The notes under the pieces: generated by a model | Database searches by the model: none | Told to the model about the DNA's origin: nothing | Seen by the model: only the letters and a program-made list of their open reading frames with translations | Shown: in pieces, positions 32,010 through 43,659 of the stretch | Layout of the letters: each line of letters opens with the position of its first letter | How positions within the stretch are numbered: the first letter of the stretch is position 1 | Position numbers and translations under genes: made by a program | NCBI GenBank assembly: GCA_025594325.1 | Contig: JANHCV010000005.1 | Span: forward strand, 1,453,501 to 1,517,500 | Direction of reading: 5' to 3' | DNA length: 64,000 nt | Source of the DNA: Blastocladiella emersonii ATCC 22665 | Lineage: Eukaryota; Blastocladiomycota; Blastocladiomycetes; Blastocladiales; Blastocladiaceae

Positions 32010-32640
32010 AACAGCAACAAACAGCAGCAGGCTCAACCACAGCGCATCCCCGCGTTCCTGCGCGATTGGCTCAGCTCTTTTAAGCTCCAACATAACACGC
32101 CATTGTGCGTTACTGCGGGGTGTGTCGAATGTGCGCGAGGCGCAGCCACAGCTCGGCCTGAACCTTGGCACGCCGCGGGGACAGGTTGGCGGTTGGCGAT
32201 TGCTGGAGAGGCGCTGTTGAGCGAGTCGGCATCCGAGACCGCAAGCGACGTGAGCGACGCGATCGATGCGACGCGCCTGCTCCCGCGGTGCCGCCGCCAA
32301 GCACTTCCGGGTCCTCGACGCTGCTGGCAGCACTGTTTACAGTTTAATTCCACCGCCAGAGCCGTTAGTGAGCGCGGCCGTAACCATTGCGCGGTTGCGT
32401 CTGCGTTTGCGCGGTCGCATAAGTGGACCATGTCACTAATTTCGGTGCCACGTCAGACCGTGGGCCGGTTAGTCAGCGGACTCGCTGCGGCGCGACGCGC
32501 GCGTCGCGCCAGGCATGAAACGGGCCCTCGATCTCAGTGTGGATCGACTCGGCCTTCCACCTTGCCTTCCACCCTGCCCACCACGGCACGAAGGGCACGG
32601 GCACCTACTCGAAGGCGCACAGCGTGGTCCCGCGTCGGGC
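32010..32640 (-). pseudogene. Collapsed TTC7/YPP1 pseudogene
   Basis: Three blocks of the minus strand match the TTC7 gene in the same order. About 32535-32605 matches 24240-24330 (GWKAESIH). About 32125-32430 matches 25815-26185 (VASIASLTSLAVSDADSLNS against VASIASVASLAASDADSLHS). About 32010-32090 matches the last 25 codons (LELKRAEPIAQ against LELERAEPIAR). The sequence between blocks has been deleted, frames shift, and 5' exons are missing. Even the low-complexity linker is recognisable, so the duplication is not ancient. Blocks skip exon-internal sequence, so this is decay of a genomic copy, not a spliced retrocopy. Confidence 0.82.
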
Positions 32641-33016
32641 ATGTCGCCGCCAACCGGCGCTACGACGTGGGACTGTAGGATCGGGAACCACACGGGTCAC
32701 TGCGCGACTCTCAAGTCACTAGCGGAGTGAGCCATCCATGGAGACCTCTACTTTTGGGTTCAACTGGCCAGACCCGTCGCACGACGCGCGTGTAAAACTC
32801 GCGGGACCGGTCGCACGACCTGTCGCACGACGGGTCCCACGTCGGGTCTCACGACGGGTCTCACGACTAGGTCCTGTAACCCGGCTGGCCCCGGCGGGTT
32901 CATCTGCACGTGCCACACGTGGGTGATAAAAGCCCGGTATATAGCAGCGGAATCGATAACCTACGGCGGCGGCCGCCCGCGGCCGCGCACCAGAGCCGCA
33001 CATGCGCACCGTACGT
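32641..33016. repeat. GTCGCACGAC-type short repeat cluster in a gene-free stretch
   Basis: From about 32770 to 32880 the decamer GTCGCACGAC and variants (GTCGCACGAC, GTCTCACGAC, GTCCCACGTC) recur, spaced by GGG. The same word family clusters at 39785-39960. No gene is seen. A TATA-like CGGTATATAG lies at 32935. Confidence 0.65.
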
Positions 33017-35075
33017 TCAGTACGACATGCCTGCGGTCTTGTTCCGCTTCTTCTTCTTCTTGGCATCGCCCGTGCCGCCCGCCGCGCTCGACGCCGCGGC
33101 TGTGGCCGCCGTCGCCGCCGCCGCCGCCGCCTGGGCAGCCTTGGCCGACTCGAGGAGCGCCGCGTATTGGCTGGGCTCGGTCGCCTTGAGCAGCACCGCG
33201 CGCACCACGCCCGCCAGGTAGACTCGGTCCGCGAGGCTCGCGTCCTTGATCGCGTCCAGGATCGCCACGTACGCGTGCCCGAGCTTGACGCCCGCCTCGT
33301 GGCTCACGTCCGTGTCGGCGCTCAGGTGCACCGTCTTGGACTGCTCGCCCGGCTGCTTGGCCTGCTTGGCGAGCACCTCGCGGAGGAGCTAGGGAGGAAG
33401 GAGCGTGCGTAAGTCGAGTCAGTTCCTGCAAGCGAGTGGACGGGTGGATGGGCCACGGTGCGGTGCGAGACGGTCAGCGGACGGCGGGTCAGCGGACGGC
33501 GGGTCGTCGCGACGCGCTGGCAGCCGCATCGGCGCATGCGCACCGCGACTGCGACCGCAGCCACGCCCGCGACCGCGAGGACGAGAAAAAGTCGACGAGG
33601 GGTAGCTGCGACGCGACACGAGGAGCAGCCGCAGCAACGGGGAACGAAGACGTACCAGAGTCGCGACCGCCGCCAGCAGCCGCCACAGTGGGCAGTCACC
33701 CGAGATCGGGACCGACTTGGTCGGATCGATGAGCAGGACGATCGTGCTCCCGGCCATATGGGTGGCTAATCAGCGCGCGCGTGCATCAGTCGGTAAGTGG
33801 ATCAGTCGGTCATGCGCGTTGCAGACGTCGCGCGGTGTCGTCGTGCGTCTGGACGCGGGCGCGCACGCGGACACGAGGGCGCGGGCACGGGCACATTGCA
33901 GGTGCGGCTCATCGATGATGGACGCGGGCGGGTCGAGTAGACGGAGGAAATATCGAGAGGGATGGAGGGGGGTAGGGAGGGAGGGAGGGAGGGAGGGCGA
34001 AGAAGAGAGAGAGGAACGAAACGCGTACCCCGCTTGCCCCCGCCTGTGCCGAACAGCAGGCGCTCCGTGAACTCGAGGACGGGGACCGAGGCGCAGATGG
34101 TTCTCGACTTGAGGCACGTCTTCTCGAGCAGGCGAGCGCGCAGGTCGGCCACGACATCGGGATCCGGGCTCGCGCGCGCGCGGCTGCTGGTCTCGCGCAC
34201 GGGCGGCTCCTCGCCCGCGTCGCCGCCGTGCGAGTCGGCGCCCTCGTCGACGTCCTCGTCGGCATCCTCCTCGTCGCCGTACTTGAACTGCAGCGAGTCG
34301 ATCTGCTCCTTGGCCAGGAACTTGGACATGGCCGAGGACTCGTCGTCGGGCCCGCCGACCAGCCACGCCGGCGGACCCACCACGGGCCCGCTCGCCGCCG
34401 AGGTACTGCTGGGCGGGCCGGCCGCCAGCTCCTTCTCGACCACCTGCACCGACTCGAACTCGTTGGCGAGCTCGTCCGCAAACTTGGGCCCCGGGTCCTC
34501 GTCGAGGCGCTCGCCCAGATCAGCGAGCCGGGCCTTGTCAAACTCGCCGGGGAGGAGCTCCACTGCACGGCCAGCGAAGTTCGTGGCCGTGTCGTTGATC
34601 AGGTTGAGCGTCGAGTCGCCGTATGCGACGTTCACGAAGGCGCCGCGGATCTTGGCGACCTGCGAGTGCGAGCGAACGCGTGCGCGAGCAAACGCGCGGA
34701 GCATGGGAGATCAGTCGAGGCGGTCAAGATCCGCGGCGGCTTCATGCACATACCTTATCGAGCTCCGCGTCCGAGTTGGCGAGCTGGAGGCGGACGAGTA
34801 GGGTCTTGATCTTGACGCGGTTGGCAAAGGGGTTCGAGCCGAGGAACGCGCCGCGCGCCTTGGCGTTCAGGTCCTGTTCGTGTTCGACAAGCAAGGACGT
34901 GTCAGTCGACCAACCACCACGCGGCGGGGTGATGTGGGCACGGGGGCGAGCGGAGGTGATGTGAGCAACGAACCTTATCCAGACGTGGCCATGGTGGGCG
35001 GTGGCGGAGACGAGGCGCGTCGGAGACCGGGTGCGCCGAGATCCGGGGCACGTTGACCACTGGACGAGCCGGCAT
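33017..35075 (-). CDS. Hypothetical five-exon protein with Lys-rich C-terminus
   Basis: Exons 35075-34974, 34873-34754, 34659-34029, 33765-33656 and 33388-33017 splice in phase to about 444 residues. Readable segments: FLGSNPFANRVKIKTLLVRL, AKIRGAFVNVAYGDSTLNLI, an acidic stretch (GDEEDADEDVDEG), MAGSTIVLLIDPTKSVPISG in exon 4, LLREVLAKQAKQPGEQSK, and a tail AKKKKKRNKTAGMSY. The hydrophobic-amphipathic helices suggest a soluble helical protein that binds partners. I do not recognise the family. The start is the least certain part: the region upstream also has an ATG in another frame (near 35234). The intron before exon 4 is unusually long for this window (263 nt) and holds a GGGA microsatellite (33962-33998). 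Confidence 0.6.
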
Positions 35076-35586
35076 CGTCGTTGCCGCCGTCGTCGTCGGA
35101 ACCGCGGCTACCCGTCTCGAAGTCGTCGCGGGATCGGCGCTGCGGGACGACCGCGGCACCCGCGCGGCGTGGGCTGCTGCATGGTCGGGAGGGGCGGTTG
35201 CGGCATGTCGGGATCGCCGTACTGCGTCGACATGGTGGTGGTGGTGGGGATCGCCGTGCGCAGCAGGGCGGGTGCGGGGGGAGCGAGAGCGAGGGCGAGC
35301 GGCTGCTGCCGCCGCGCTTTTAACGGGTGGCCGGCGATCATCACCTGACCCCACGAGGCGCAACCAACGCGCAGCGCGTTCGCCTCGGCGCCCGCAGCGG
35401 CGCTCGCCCCCCTCTCCCTCTTCGCGGCGACCTCGGCTCTCTGTACCCTGCGCCTCCCGACCATCACCACCCCATGCAACATGACCGAGCGAACTAGATG
35501 CTCCTGCTGCGGCAAGGACTTTAGCGGCGGCCGACCCGGTGCTCCGCAGATCCAACCGCGAGTCGCGGTTGCCGCGCTCGTACTCG
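35076..35586. other. Divergent intergenic region with a short out-of-frame zinc-knuckle-like reading
   Basis: Between the hypothetical gene and the Plavaka-like gene no complete gene is seen. An ATG at 35481 starts MTERTRCSCCGKDFSGGRPG, the kind of Cys-pair seen at the N-terminus of Plavaka proteins. It is in a different frame from the downstream exon and I find no intron that joins them. It may be a frameshifted former N-terminus. Confidence 0.45.
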
Positions 35587-38500
35587 ATGCTCGGCTACCT
35601 CGCCGGCGACGAGGCCATTGACCACCTGGCCCAACTTGCCCCGTCCCCGCCGCCGCCGCCATCACCCCGCGCGCCCATCGTGTACCCCGACGAACCGCTA
35701 AAACGTCGCTCGCGCGCCCCGCCCTCTGGCCAACTCGACGGTCGGCTGCTGTACTCGCTCGACGCCCCCGACGGGCCTCCATGCCCCGAGGAGGGCCCGC
35801 CCGGTTCGGAGGAGGAGGACGAGAACGAGGACGACGACAAGGACGAGCGGATCGCGTTTGGCGGTCTCGGCTGGGACGGCAGCGACGAGGATGACGAGGA
35901 CGTGCCCCCGGACGTCGAGGAACGATTAGGTACGTCGTCGTCTTCGCCCGCAGAGTTCACGGAGTTGACTTGGCGGCGGAAACAACTCACACGACATACG
36001 AACACGAACGTGACTACGCTTATAGACGACTCGCTCCCCGGGCGGCACCCCGCCGACGACGAGATGGACGTGGACATTGACGCGGACCGCATACGTACGT
36101 TTGTCACGGGCCGCGACCACGAAGACCACTTGCTCACTGAGCGCCGCCGCTCTCGCGTGAATGCAGGTGCCGCGTGGGAGCAGGACCCGTCGGGCCTCGT
36201 CGAAGCAGAGCTCAGCCGTCCCCATCCACCTCATCGCGCTCCCGTCGAGCTGCCTCGGCGGATGCTGCTCGAGGTCGTCTACCCCATCACCAACTACGCG
36301 TCCTTCTACTACATGTACTGGTTTTGTGGGGCCAAGGTGCAGTCGAAGAGTGACGTCAAGACCGACCTGCAGTTCCTCAAGCGCGGGCCACACATTGGGC
36401 CGCTCACCGTGGCCGACCTGTGCTTCGATTCGCGCGACACGGCCGACGCGTTCCTCCGCTGCAACCACAACTACCACGAGTATGTCACCGAGAAGATCAC
36501 CTCGGAGGTGTACGTGGTGCGCCGCCGCACCAGCTCGACCCAGTCCGGGCGCCAGCCGCGGCTGTACAAGGAGATCATTTCGCTGTTCCCGCACCACGAC
36601 GTTCTCGAGCTCATCGTGTCGATCCTCAAGAACCCCGCGCTGCAGAACTGCCTAGAGTGGGAGCCCGCCGAACGGGTGCACCCGCTGTTCGGCCCCATCT
36701 ACGGGTCCGCGGCCATGGCGCACGAGATCCGCCAGTACCAGAGCACGCTGCCCGCGGGGCACTACGCCGTCGGCTTCATCATCTCCTCGGACAAGTCGCT
36801 CGTCTCCCTGCGCAAGAGCGCCTGGCCCATGTACATCACGCTCGCCCTCATCCCGCCGCATGTGGCGCACCTGCACGAGCTGGGAACGGCCCGCCTCGTT
36901 GGGTACATGCCGAGCCTCGACCTCGCCACGTACAAGCTCGCCGACGGCCACGGCGCGCGCGAGCTGTGGCACGCGGGCACCCGCCAGCTCTGGACTGACG
37001 AGTTCATCGACGCCATGGTCAAGTACGTATCCCTGACAGCCATGCTCCCCCCGATCTCAGCACTGGTGGTTCACTGACATGCCGTGTCGCGTCACGTCTT
37101 GTCTCGTAGCGGCCTACGCGTCGAGTTTCTTCGCGCCGCTGGGGTCATCATCGAGCGCACCATCCGCCCCATGCTCTTTCTCTCCGTCGGCGATCTAGAA
37201 GAGATGGCGCTCGTCACGCTGACGCGCGGTCACAAGGGTGCCATGCCCTGTCCAAGGTACGGATTCCATCCGCGTGGCCTCTCTCTCGTTCTTGCTCCAG
37301 CGCACTCACACTCCACCGCCGTGCTCCACGGCTGCGCTCTGTGTAGCTGCGACGTGAAACTCGAGGACCTCGACAAAAACCCAGTCGAATCGACGTCCGT
37401 TTCGCGAACGTACCAGCTCGAGATCATCCAGGAGATGTCGCGCCGGTACTACGACCTCGCCCGCCGCGCCAAGGCCGCCCACGTCTCGCCCGCTGAGATG
37501 AAGGCCATCCACGCTGAGCGCGACCAGGTGCTCGACTTTCTCCAGCGATTTGGCCTGTGGCCAGAGGCGGTACGGTCTTTTGCGTCCCGCGGGCGTGTTC
37601 GTCCTCGTGTTCGTGTTCGTGTTCGCGCTGACGCGACCCACCTGTTTGCGCGCACGCGCGCGCGTATAGAATGCGTTCTGGATCGTGGTGCGGCGGGGTT
37701 CCAGCATTTTTGCGCGCACGGCCGTCGACCCGCTCCGCCAGATCGACCTCGGCATCACAAAGGGGTTCATTATACTCGTGATCAAGAACAGCCTCTTTGC
37801 CGACCACGCGCCCGACATTGCTCGTGGTCTCATCGCCGAGCTCGGGAGACGGCTCCGCGCCATGCCGCGGCCTCGCACCATGGACCGCGTCCTCAACGGC
37901 CCGCTCATCTTCCGCCTGAACAAGGAGAAGGCCAAGGACAAGGACAAGGGCCCGTCGTCGTCGCTCACGGCCGTCGAGTTCCGCAACCTCGTGCGGGTAC
38001 GCGCGTCTCCTGCGAGCGCTGTTCCCGCTGGTCATGTCACTCACCCATTGCACTGCGTTGTTGCATCGGATCGTATTAGCTCATCGTGGTCGCGGGCATC
38101 GGGATCCTGGCCGCCGACGTGCTCGAGATGCTCGCGCACTACTCGCAGTTCTGCACCCTCATCCGCGCGCCTGCGCCGTCCGAGTGGCTGCTGCAGCGCG
38201 CCACCCAGGCCCTCTACGACTTCCACTACGCGGCGCTTCGGGTCGCGGCTCGCACCGGCACCAAGCCGCCGGGCACGCTCAAGTACCACCGGCTGGGCGA
38301 GTACGCTCCGTCCATCCGTGCCAACGGGCCGACGTCCGTCATGACGACCGAGGGCACGGAGCGCATGCACAAGTTCTACGCCAAGACGCTGTCCAAGCTG
38401 TCCAACTTCTCCAGCACGGCGGCGGTGCAGATGATCGCGCGCGCGGCGAGCTGCGCGACGCTCTCGGCCATGGCCCGCGAGCTGCTCGTTTGTGTTGATG

Positions 38501-39593
38501 GGCAGGTACGTGTTGGTTTGGTTGCTCGCTCGACTCTCTGCTTGTCCCCATCCGTTTGCTCATCCGCTGCGCATCCGCCGCGCGCCTCACCAGGGATACG
38601 ACACGGACGCGTTCGCGACCAGCTCGCCCGTGGCCCAGCACGCCGAGCTGCTCCAGTACACCACCTTCGACCTGCTGCGCTTTGGGCCCTCGCCCGACAT
38701 CAAGCCCCTGTACGGCTCGCTGAAATGCTACCCTTTCAACGTCGTGTGCAGCGGCGCGTGGCGCTTCCTGCGCATGCTGGTCGCGGGGTACCTTCACGAT
38801 GTGTTTGCTGGCCCGCAGGTCGAGTTCCCTTACTACGAGCCCAGCCAGTGGCTTGAGGCGGACGACAACAAGGTGCGGCTCCGCTCGATCCGCCGAGTAG
38901 CCCGAGTGCTTGACGAGGATCACTCACCACCACCACATGCATGCAATAGTGCTTTGTGGGGGCGACGATCACGATCGAGGAGGTGTCGATTGCCAGCTTC
39001 CGCGCCGCCATGATCACGGGCAAGTGCGCGGTCCGCCGCCCCGGCGAGGAGCTCGACCCGCTGTCCACGTCAGCGGCGTGGGTGCTGGTACGTCGCTGCG
39101 AGCTCTCATCTCCAGCGAGCGAGCAGGCGCAATCTCACTTGCAACTCGGCATCGCGTCGCGATGCGTCCCCTCCCGCCCGCCCCCCCCCCCCCTCCGTCC
39201 CATCTGCGACTGTAGTACGCGACGTCCGAGCGCAAGTACCGCGTCGGGCGGCTCATCACGGTGCTCCGCTTCCACTGCAAGGGCCACGCGTTCGACCTGG
39301 CCGTGGTCGAGCACTTCCGCATGATGCGGGCGCCGCCGGCGGGCATGGCCCAGCCCCGGTATCCCGGCGGCCGCCCCTACTCGGTCAGGCCCGCGCCAAG
39401 CTCGGCCGACCGGTACCACCTGGTCGACGTGGCCGCGTTCCGCAACTTTGTGCACGTCGTGCCCCGCATGCGGCTCGAGTCCGAGGTTCCCGTTCGCCAG
39501 CACTCAGAGTGGCTCATCAACGCGTTCGAGGGCGCCTGCACGGGCGCGCTCCTGACGCATCTCGAGGAGAAGGAGGCGCTCGAGCTCCACTAA
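35587..39593 (+). CDS. Plavaka-like (CMC/CACTA-related) transposase-derived protein, ten exons
   Basis: Exons 35587-35929, 36026-36094, 36167-37022, 37110-37256, 37347-37569, 37670-37996, 38080-38505, 38594-38872, 38950-39087 and 39216-39593 join without a stop to about 1061 residues. An acidic low-complexity N-terminus precedes the core. Typical Plavaka features in order: GFIISSDKSLVSLRKSAWPMYITLALI (the first Asp region), RLVGYMPSLD, a CPSC knuckle, and GLWPEANAFW. Where active relatives have a short SDP motif after NAFW, this protein has VRRGSSIFARTAVDP, so the second catalytic position may be lost. I found no terminal inverted repeats or flanking duplication. Intact splicing over ten exons with an eroded active site suggests a host gene derived from a transposon, but an old inactive element is the alternative. 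The true start could lie upstream. Confidence 0.68.
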
Positions 39594-40211
39594 ACGCACC
39601 GGCGCGCAAACTCAAGCGCGAGCGCGCGGGCGCCCGCTGTGCACAAGCGCCTGCGGCGCGTGGCGGTGGGCGAGTATTGCATCAAGTGGCGGGACAATAT
39701 TTATCAAGATATACATGAGTTTCCATGGGTCACTCCCGAGCCGAGGAGCGGAGGAGGAGAAGAGGCTGCAAGGGCGGGCCGGTCGTGCGACTCCAACGGG
39801 ACCCCGCCAGCCATTTCTCGCGCGACCAGTCGTGCGACGCGACCCATCGGTCGTGCGACCAACACGGCAGTCGCACGACCCGTCGCACGACCGGTGCCGC
39901 GAGAAATGGCTGGCGGCGCGGCCGCGGTCGCACGACCGGTCCCGCGAAAAATGGCAAGGGGTCGGTTTGGCGATGTCGTTGATCACGGCCGCCCGTGCTC
40001 ACGTGGCGGCAACGTGATATCGCGACGCGTCCCAACGGCGGTCGAAGTCCGAAAGAGGAGACGGTGCAGTTACACAAAATGAACGTTCTATATGAACAAG
40101 AAAATAGAACGGGAACGCGCGGGCGAGCAAGCGGACGACGAGCGGGCGAAGGAGAAGAAACAAAATGAACATTACGACAGCAGCAGAAGCACCAGACGAA
40201 ATGAGCAACAG
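39594..40211. repeat. Inverted repeat and GTCGCACGAC repeat cluster, no gene
   Basis: A perfect 16-bp inverted repeat, CCAGCCATTTCTCGCG at 39807-39822 and its complement at 39898-39913, encloses copies of TCGTGCGAC and GTCGCACGA in both orientations. A third, imperfect arm lies near 39943-39960. The whole could fold as a long hairpin and might be a small non-autonomous element or its remnant. Confidence 0.65.
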
Positions 40212-42195
40212 CTAGGCCCGAATGGGCGTCGGAGCGGTGGCCCGTGTGGTCGACGTGACAACGGCGGCAGCAGCGACATCCGTCGCAGCGGGGTGGACCG
40301 CGAACTTGGTCGCGAGCGAAGGATTCTCCTTGATGATGGAGGCGATGGGCACGAGGGTTGCGGGCAGGTGGAGCTCGGGGTGCAGCGGCACGAAGTCGCG
40401 CAGGTGGGCCTCGTTCTCGTGCTTGGCAATGAGCGCCTCAAGCGTGCTGTTGAGCGCGCCACCAACCGACGAGGTCGAGAAGCCCGGCGGCGGCGCGAAG
40501 CACAGGTGATGGCCTGGCCCGCAACCGGGATCGGTGATGCGGCGGCACTGGCACGAGCACGGGTCCGAGGGCTGCAGCAGCTGGATACCAGCGACCGCCG
40601 AAGTGCAAACGAGCCCAAACGTCGTGGATCTCGTCACGCCGCACATGAACTTGACGCCCTCGAAGAACACCTGCGTCCAGCCCTTGGATACGTCGTCGCT
40701 ACAGGCCCACGTGCACGACGTCTCCTCGGGGATCGACTTGGCCTGGCATGCACGCTGCATGTCCCACAGCCCGTTGGTCTTGAAGCTTCCTTCGGATTCG
40801 GCCAAGAAACGTTGCTCGCGGCCGCCGTGGCAATGCCAAAGGATGAGCGGCTGACCGTTACGATCGCCGTTGAAGCCTGCGTGATGATGGCCGAGCATGG
40901 AGGAGCCAGCGAGAAAGTAAGGGTGGGACCAGTATGTCAGTGATCTGACGCTCAAACGTTTCGGCGGGAGAGTCGGCAGTTCAAGAAATAATGAAACAGA
41001 ACGTACCGCCAGACGGATCGAGGCACAAGTTGTGGTTGAGCGCGGAGCGCCAGGCCATGCTCTTGTCGGTCGGGTCGACATACCAGTACTGCGCCGGCGT
41101 GCCATTGCTGTGTAGGAAGGAGGCGGGTAGAGCCGACAGGCACTCTTGTTAGCGTCGGATGCGCTCCTTGGACTTCGGAACACGAGCGCAACGCACCACT
41201 TGTACCACTGCACGCGCGCACCAGCGAACGCGTTACCGCCGGCGACGTCAAGGCAGTAGTCCACGCCGCGCAGGTGGCGAAGAACTCTAAAAGAGGGCAA
41301 TGAGCGAGTGGTTGGGTGAGTGGTAGGGTGAGTGAGTGGGTGAGCGGAACGGGGTGCTTGCGATGGCTCTGATGATGATGCCTGAGTTCATGCTGGAGGC
41401 AAAAGGTTCCTTGCGAGGCAAGGTACCGATCAATCCGACCAAGCGTGCGAACAGACGAGCCAGCAAGGAAGGAGAGACAGTCGCCGACGTCAAGGCAAAA
41501 GTGGCGTACCGGTAGTTCCAGGAACCGACCTCGCCGCCACGGTTGAAAAGCTGGGCAATGGCATTCGGGTTCGGGTGGCCGTGGCAGGCCCACATCTGCG
41601 CAGTAGCCGAGACCCCGTCTAGAAATCACACACACGGTACGTTGTCGCGTCGTCAGCGACGCGTCGGGTTGAGCGCAAGACGGACAAGCAGCCGGCACGT
41701 ACTGGCAGACTTGATGTCAAAGTCGACGCAGCGACTGGCGTTGGCGGACCCGTCGGCCGAGGGATGAACCATGCCCACGTTGGCCAGGTTGATGCTATGG
41801 AGAAGTTGGTTGGCGTTGTAGCTGGTTAGCAAATAGTTCATAGGGTCGCGCGACGAAGGTGGTGACAGATCGGGATCAGGATCGGGAGAGCGTGAGCGAG
41901 GCGGAGGAGGGCGCGAAACGCAGCGGCGGGGTGAGGGCGAGCAGGGAAAATGATGGGAGCCGTGATCATACTCGCTCGACCACCAATCGCCCATAGCCCG
42001 GATGGGCGGCTCGGGCACCGCCGTCGCGAGAGCCGGCGCGCGCGTGGCCGGGATGGCCGGCTTGGGCGCGGCCAAGAGAGTCGGCACGGGCTTAGCCAGC
42101 TGGGCCGTTGACTCGGGCTTCGCGAGCAGAGTCGGCAGGGCGGCAAGACCAATGAGGAAGGCGAGGAAGGCGAACACGAAGCGCCGGAAGTGCAT
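40212..42195 (-). CDS. Secreted ricin-B-type (beta-trefoil) lectin-like protein
   Basis: Six exons (42195-41972, 41821-41703, 41618-41510, 41286-41197, 41107-41007, 40876-40212) encode about 435 residues. A signal peptide (RFVFAFLAFLIGLAALPTLLA) is followed by a Pro/Ala-rich linker. QxW-like trefoil motifs then appear: GVSATAQMWACHG, DYCLDVAGGNAFAGARVQWYKC, NHNLCLDPSGG and NGQPLILWHCHGGREQRF. These suggest one carbohydrate-binding trefoil, made from several small exons. The C-terminal 190 residues are Cys-containing (CTWACSDDV, DPCSCQCRRITDPGCG) and unrecognised. Such lectins bind sugars outside the cell; the ligand cannot be told. The last splice (into 40876) is the least certain. No catalytic toxin domain is present. 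CE4 deacetylase is the next gene on the same strand. Confidence 0.75.
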
Positions 42196-43659
42196 GGTTG
42201 CTTGTTGTTGCACGGCTGCACGCGTAGTATGGAGGGCGGAGGGCGATGGCAGAGCGAGCGAGCGAGACGGGCGCGGGGACCCTTGAAGCTTTATACCGAG
42301 CGCCGCACCCGCCCGCCTGCCCGCACTGCGACTCGGCGACAGACTCGGCGACAACAAGGCAGCAGCCGCTGCGTCTCGCTGGCGGCATGTTCGCCGGCGG
42401 CGGCGACGACCAAGTCGCGTCCTGCAGATGTGCCAAGTTGCAGAAAGCTTGCGCGGCCGAGCGGGCCCATGCGTTGGTGCCAGAGATCAGCAGCCCAAGG
42501 GGCCCACGCACGCTCGTGCAGCAACATTGTCGGGCGGAGCGACCCATGCGTTGTGTCAGTGTGGGCCAGCGACGCTGGTGAGCGGGCAGTCGCGCGCACG
42601 CGCACGTTCAGCGACTCCGTCATCGTTGCGACCCATGCGTTGCGTCAGTGTGGGCCAGCGTCCTGGGCGAGCGGACTCGCGCAGGAAAAGTCGCGCCGCT
42701 CATCCAGCGACTTGGCCATCGTCGTGCAGAGCAGCATGGGCCCACGGCGCCCTGTACCGCGCCGCACCACACCGCTCGCTGCACGCGCGCGCGCGCGAGC
42801 CGGATCCGCGCCGGATCGGACCCGACTCGGAGCTTGCAGCGGAAGCCCTGATCCTAAGGAAGACGTGTGGGTGACCGACGCGTTTGCTGCAGGGTATGAC
42901 CCCGCGGCCCGCAGCACGTAGGCATGGCACATTAGAGCGAAGTGTAGCACGCTGATCGCGGCGCGACTGCGACAACCACTGGCCACGGCGGGCGAGCTAA
43001 GCGCGAGGAGGTCTCCGCGTCGCCCAGAGTGCGAGTGCGCGTGCGCGCGCGCGCGTGGCTCGGCCGAAGCAAGCTTTGATGCAGCACTCGTACGAGGCTT
43101 CGACTGCGCGATCCGACCATAGGGTCGACTTGCGACTGATTGATTTGATGAGGTCATGCGATGCTTTGAGTGCAGCTGACCCGCAGGACACGGCGGCAGC
43201 AGCAAACGGCGGCGGCGGCGGCGGCGGCGGCGGCAAACAAGGGGCGGGCAGCCGGCGCGAACATCCGCACGAGCGCGAATCATCGAACGGGTGGCGCGAG
43301 CGGGTGGCGTGACGCGCCGCGCATCCGGTCCGCGCTGCACGCGCACGTTGCGCAAGCTCGCAAGTCAAGGGCCAATAGGGTGCGAGCGGGTGCGAGGGCG
43401 GAAGCACCCTGCGATGATCGGTGCGCTGTCGTAGCCACCGCCACCGACGCCACCGCCACAGCGGCCGCGCGCGATTCTTCGCAGCGCGTGCGCTCGCCGC
43501 TGCCTCCGCCGGGTGTGGCCACCATTGAGAATGAGGGCGGCAGCCAACGGCACAGCCGCCGAGCGCGCGCGGGCAAGCAAGCAAACAAGCGACTGAGCGG
43601 GCGACGAGACGTGTATACCACTGAACTGACATGATTCGCACGTTCGCCTCGCCGGATCG
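42196..43659. other. Long gene-free stretch with short repeats
   Basis: No frame is convincingly coding. A 31-bp word, beginning GACCCATGCGTTG, occurs at 42541-42571 and again at 42630-42660 with one mismatch. A GGC trinucleotide run lies near 43208-43235 and alternating GC tracts near 42787-42800 and 43035-43053. A TATA-like TTTATACC at 42289 lies about 95 bp upstream of the lectin start. Confidence 0.5.

Noticed and set aside
40212-42195. Ricin-like toxin
   Set aside because: Only the B-type sugar-binding trefoil pattern is present; there is no N-glycosidase A-chain motif.
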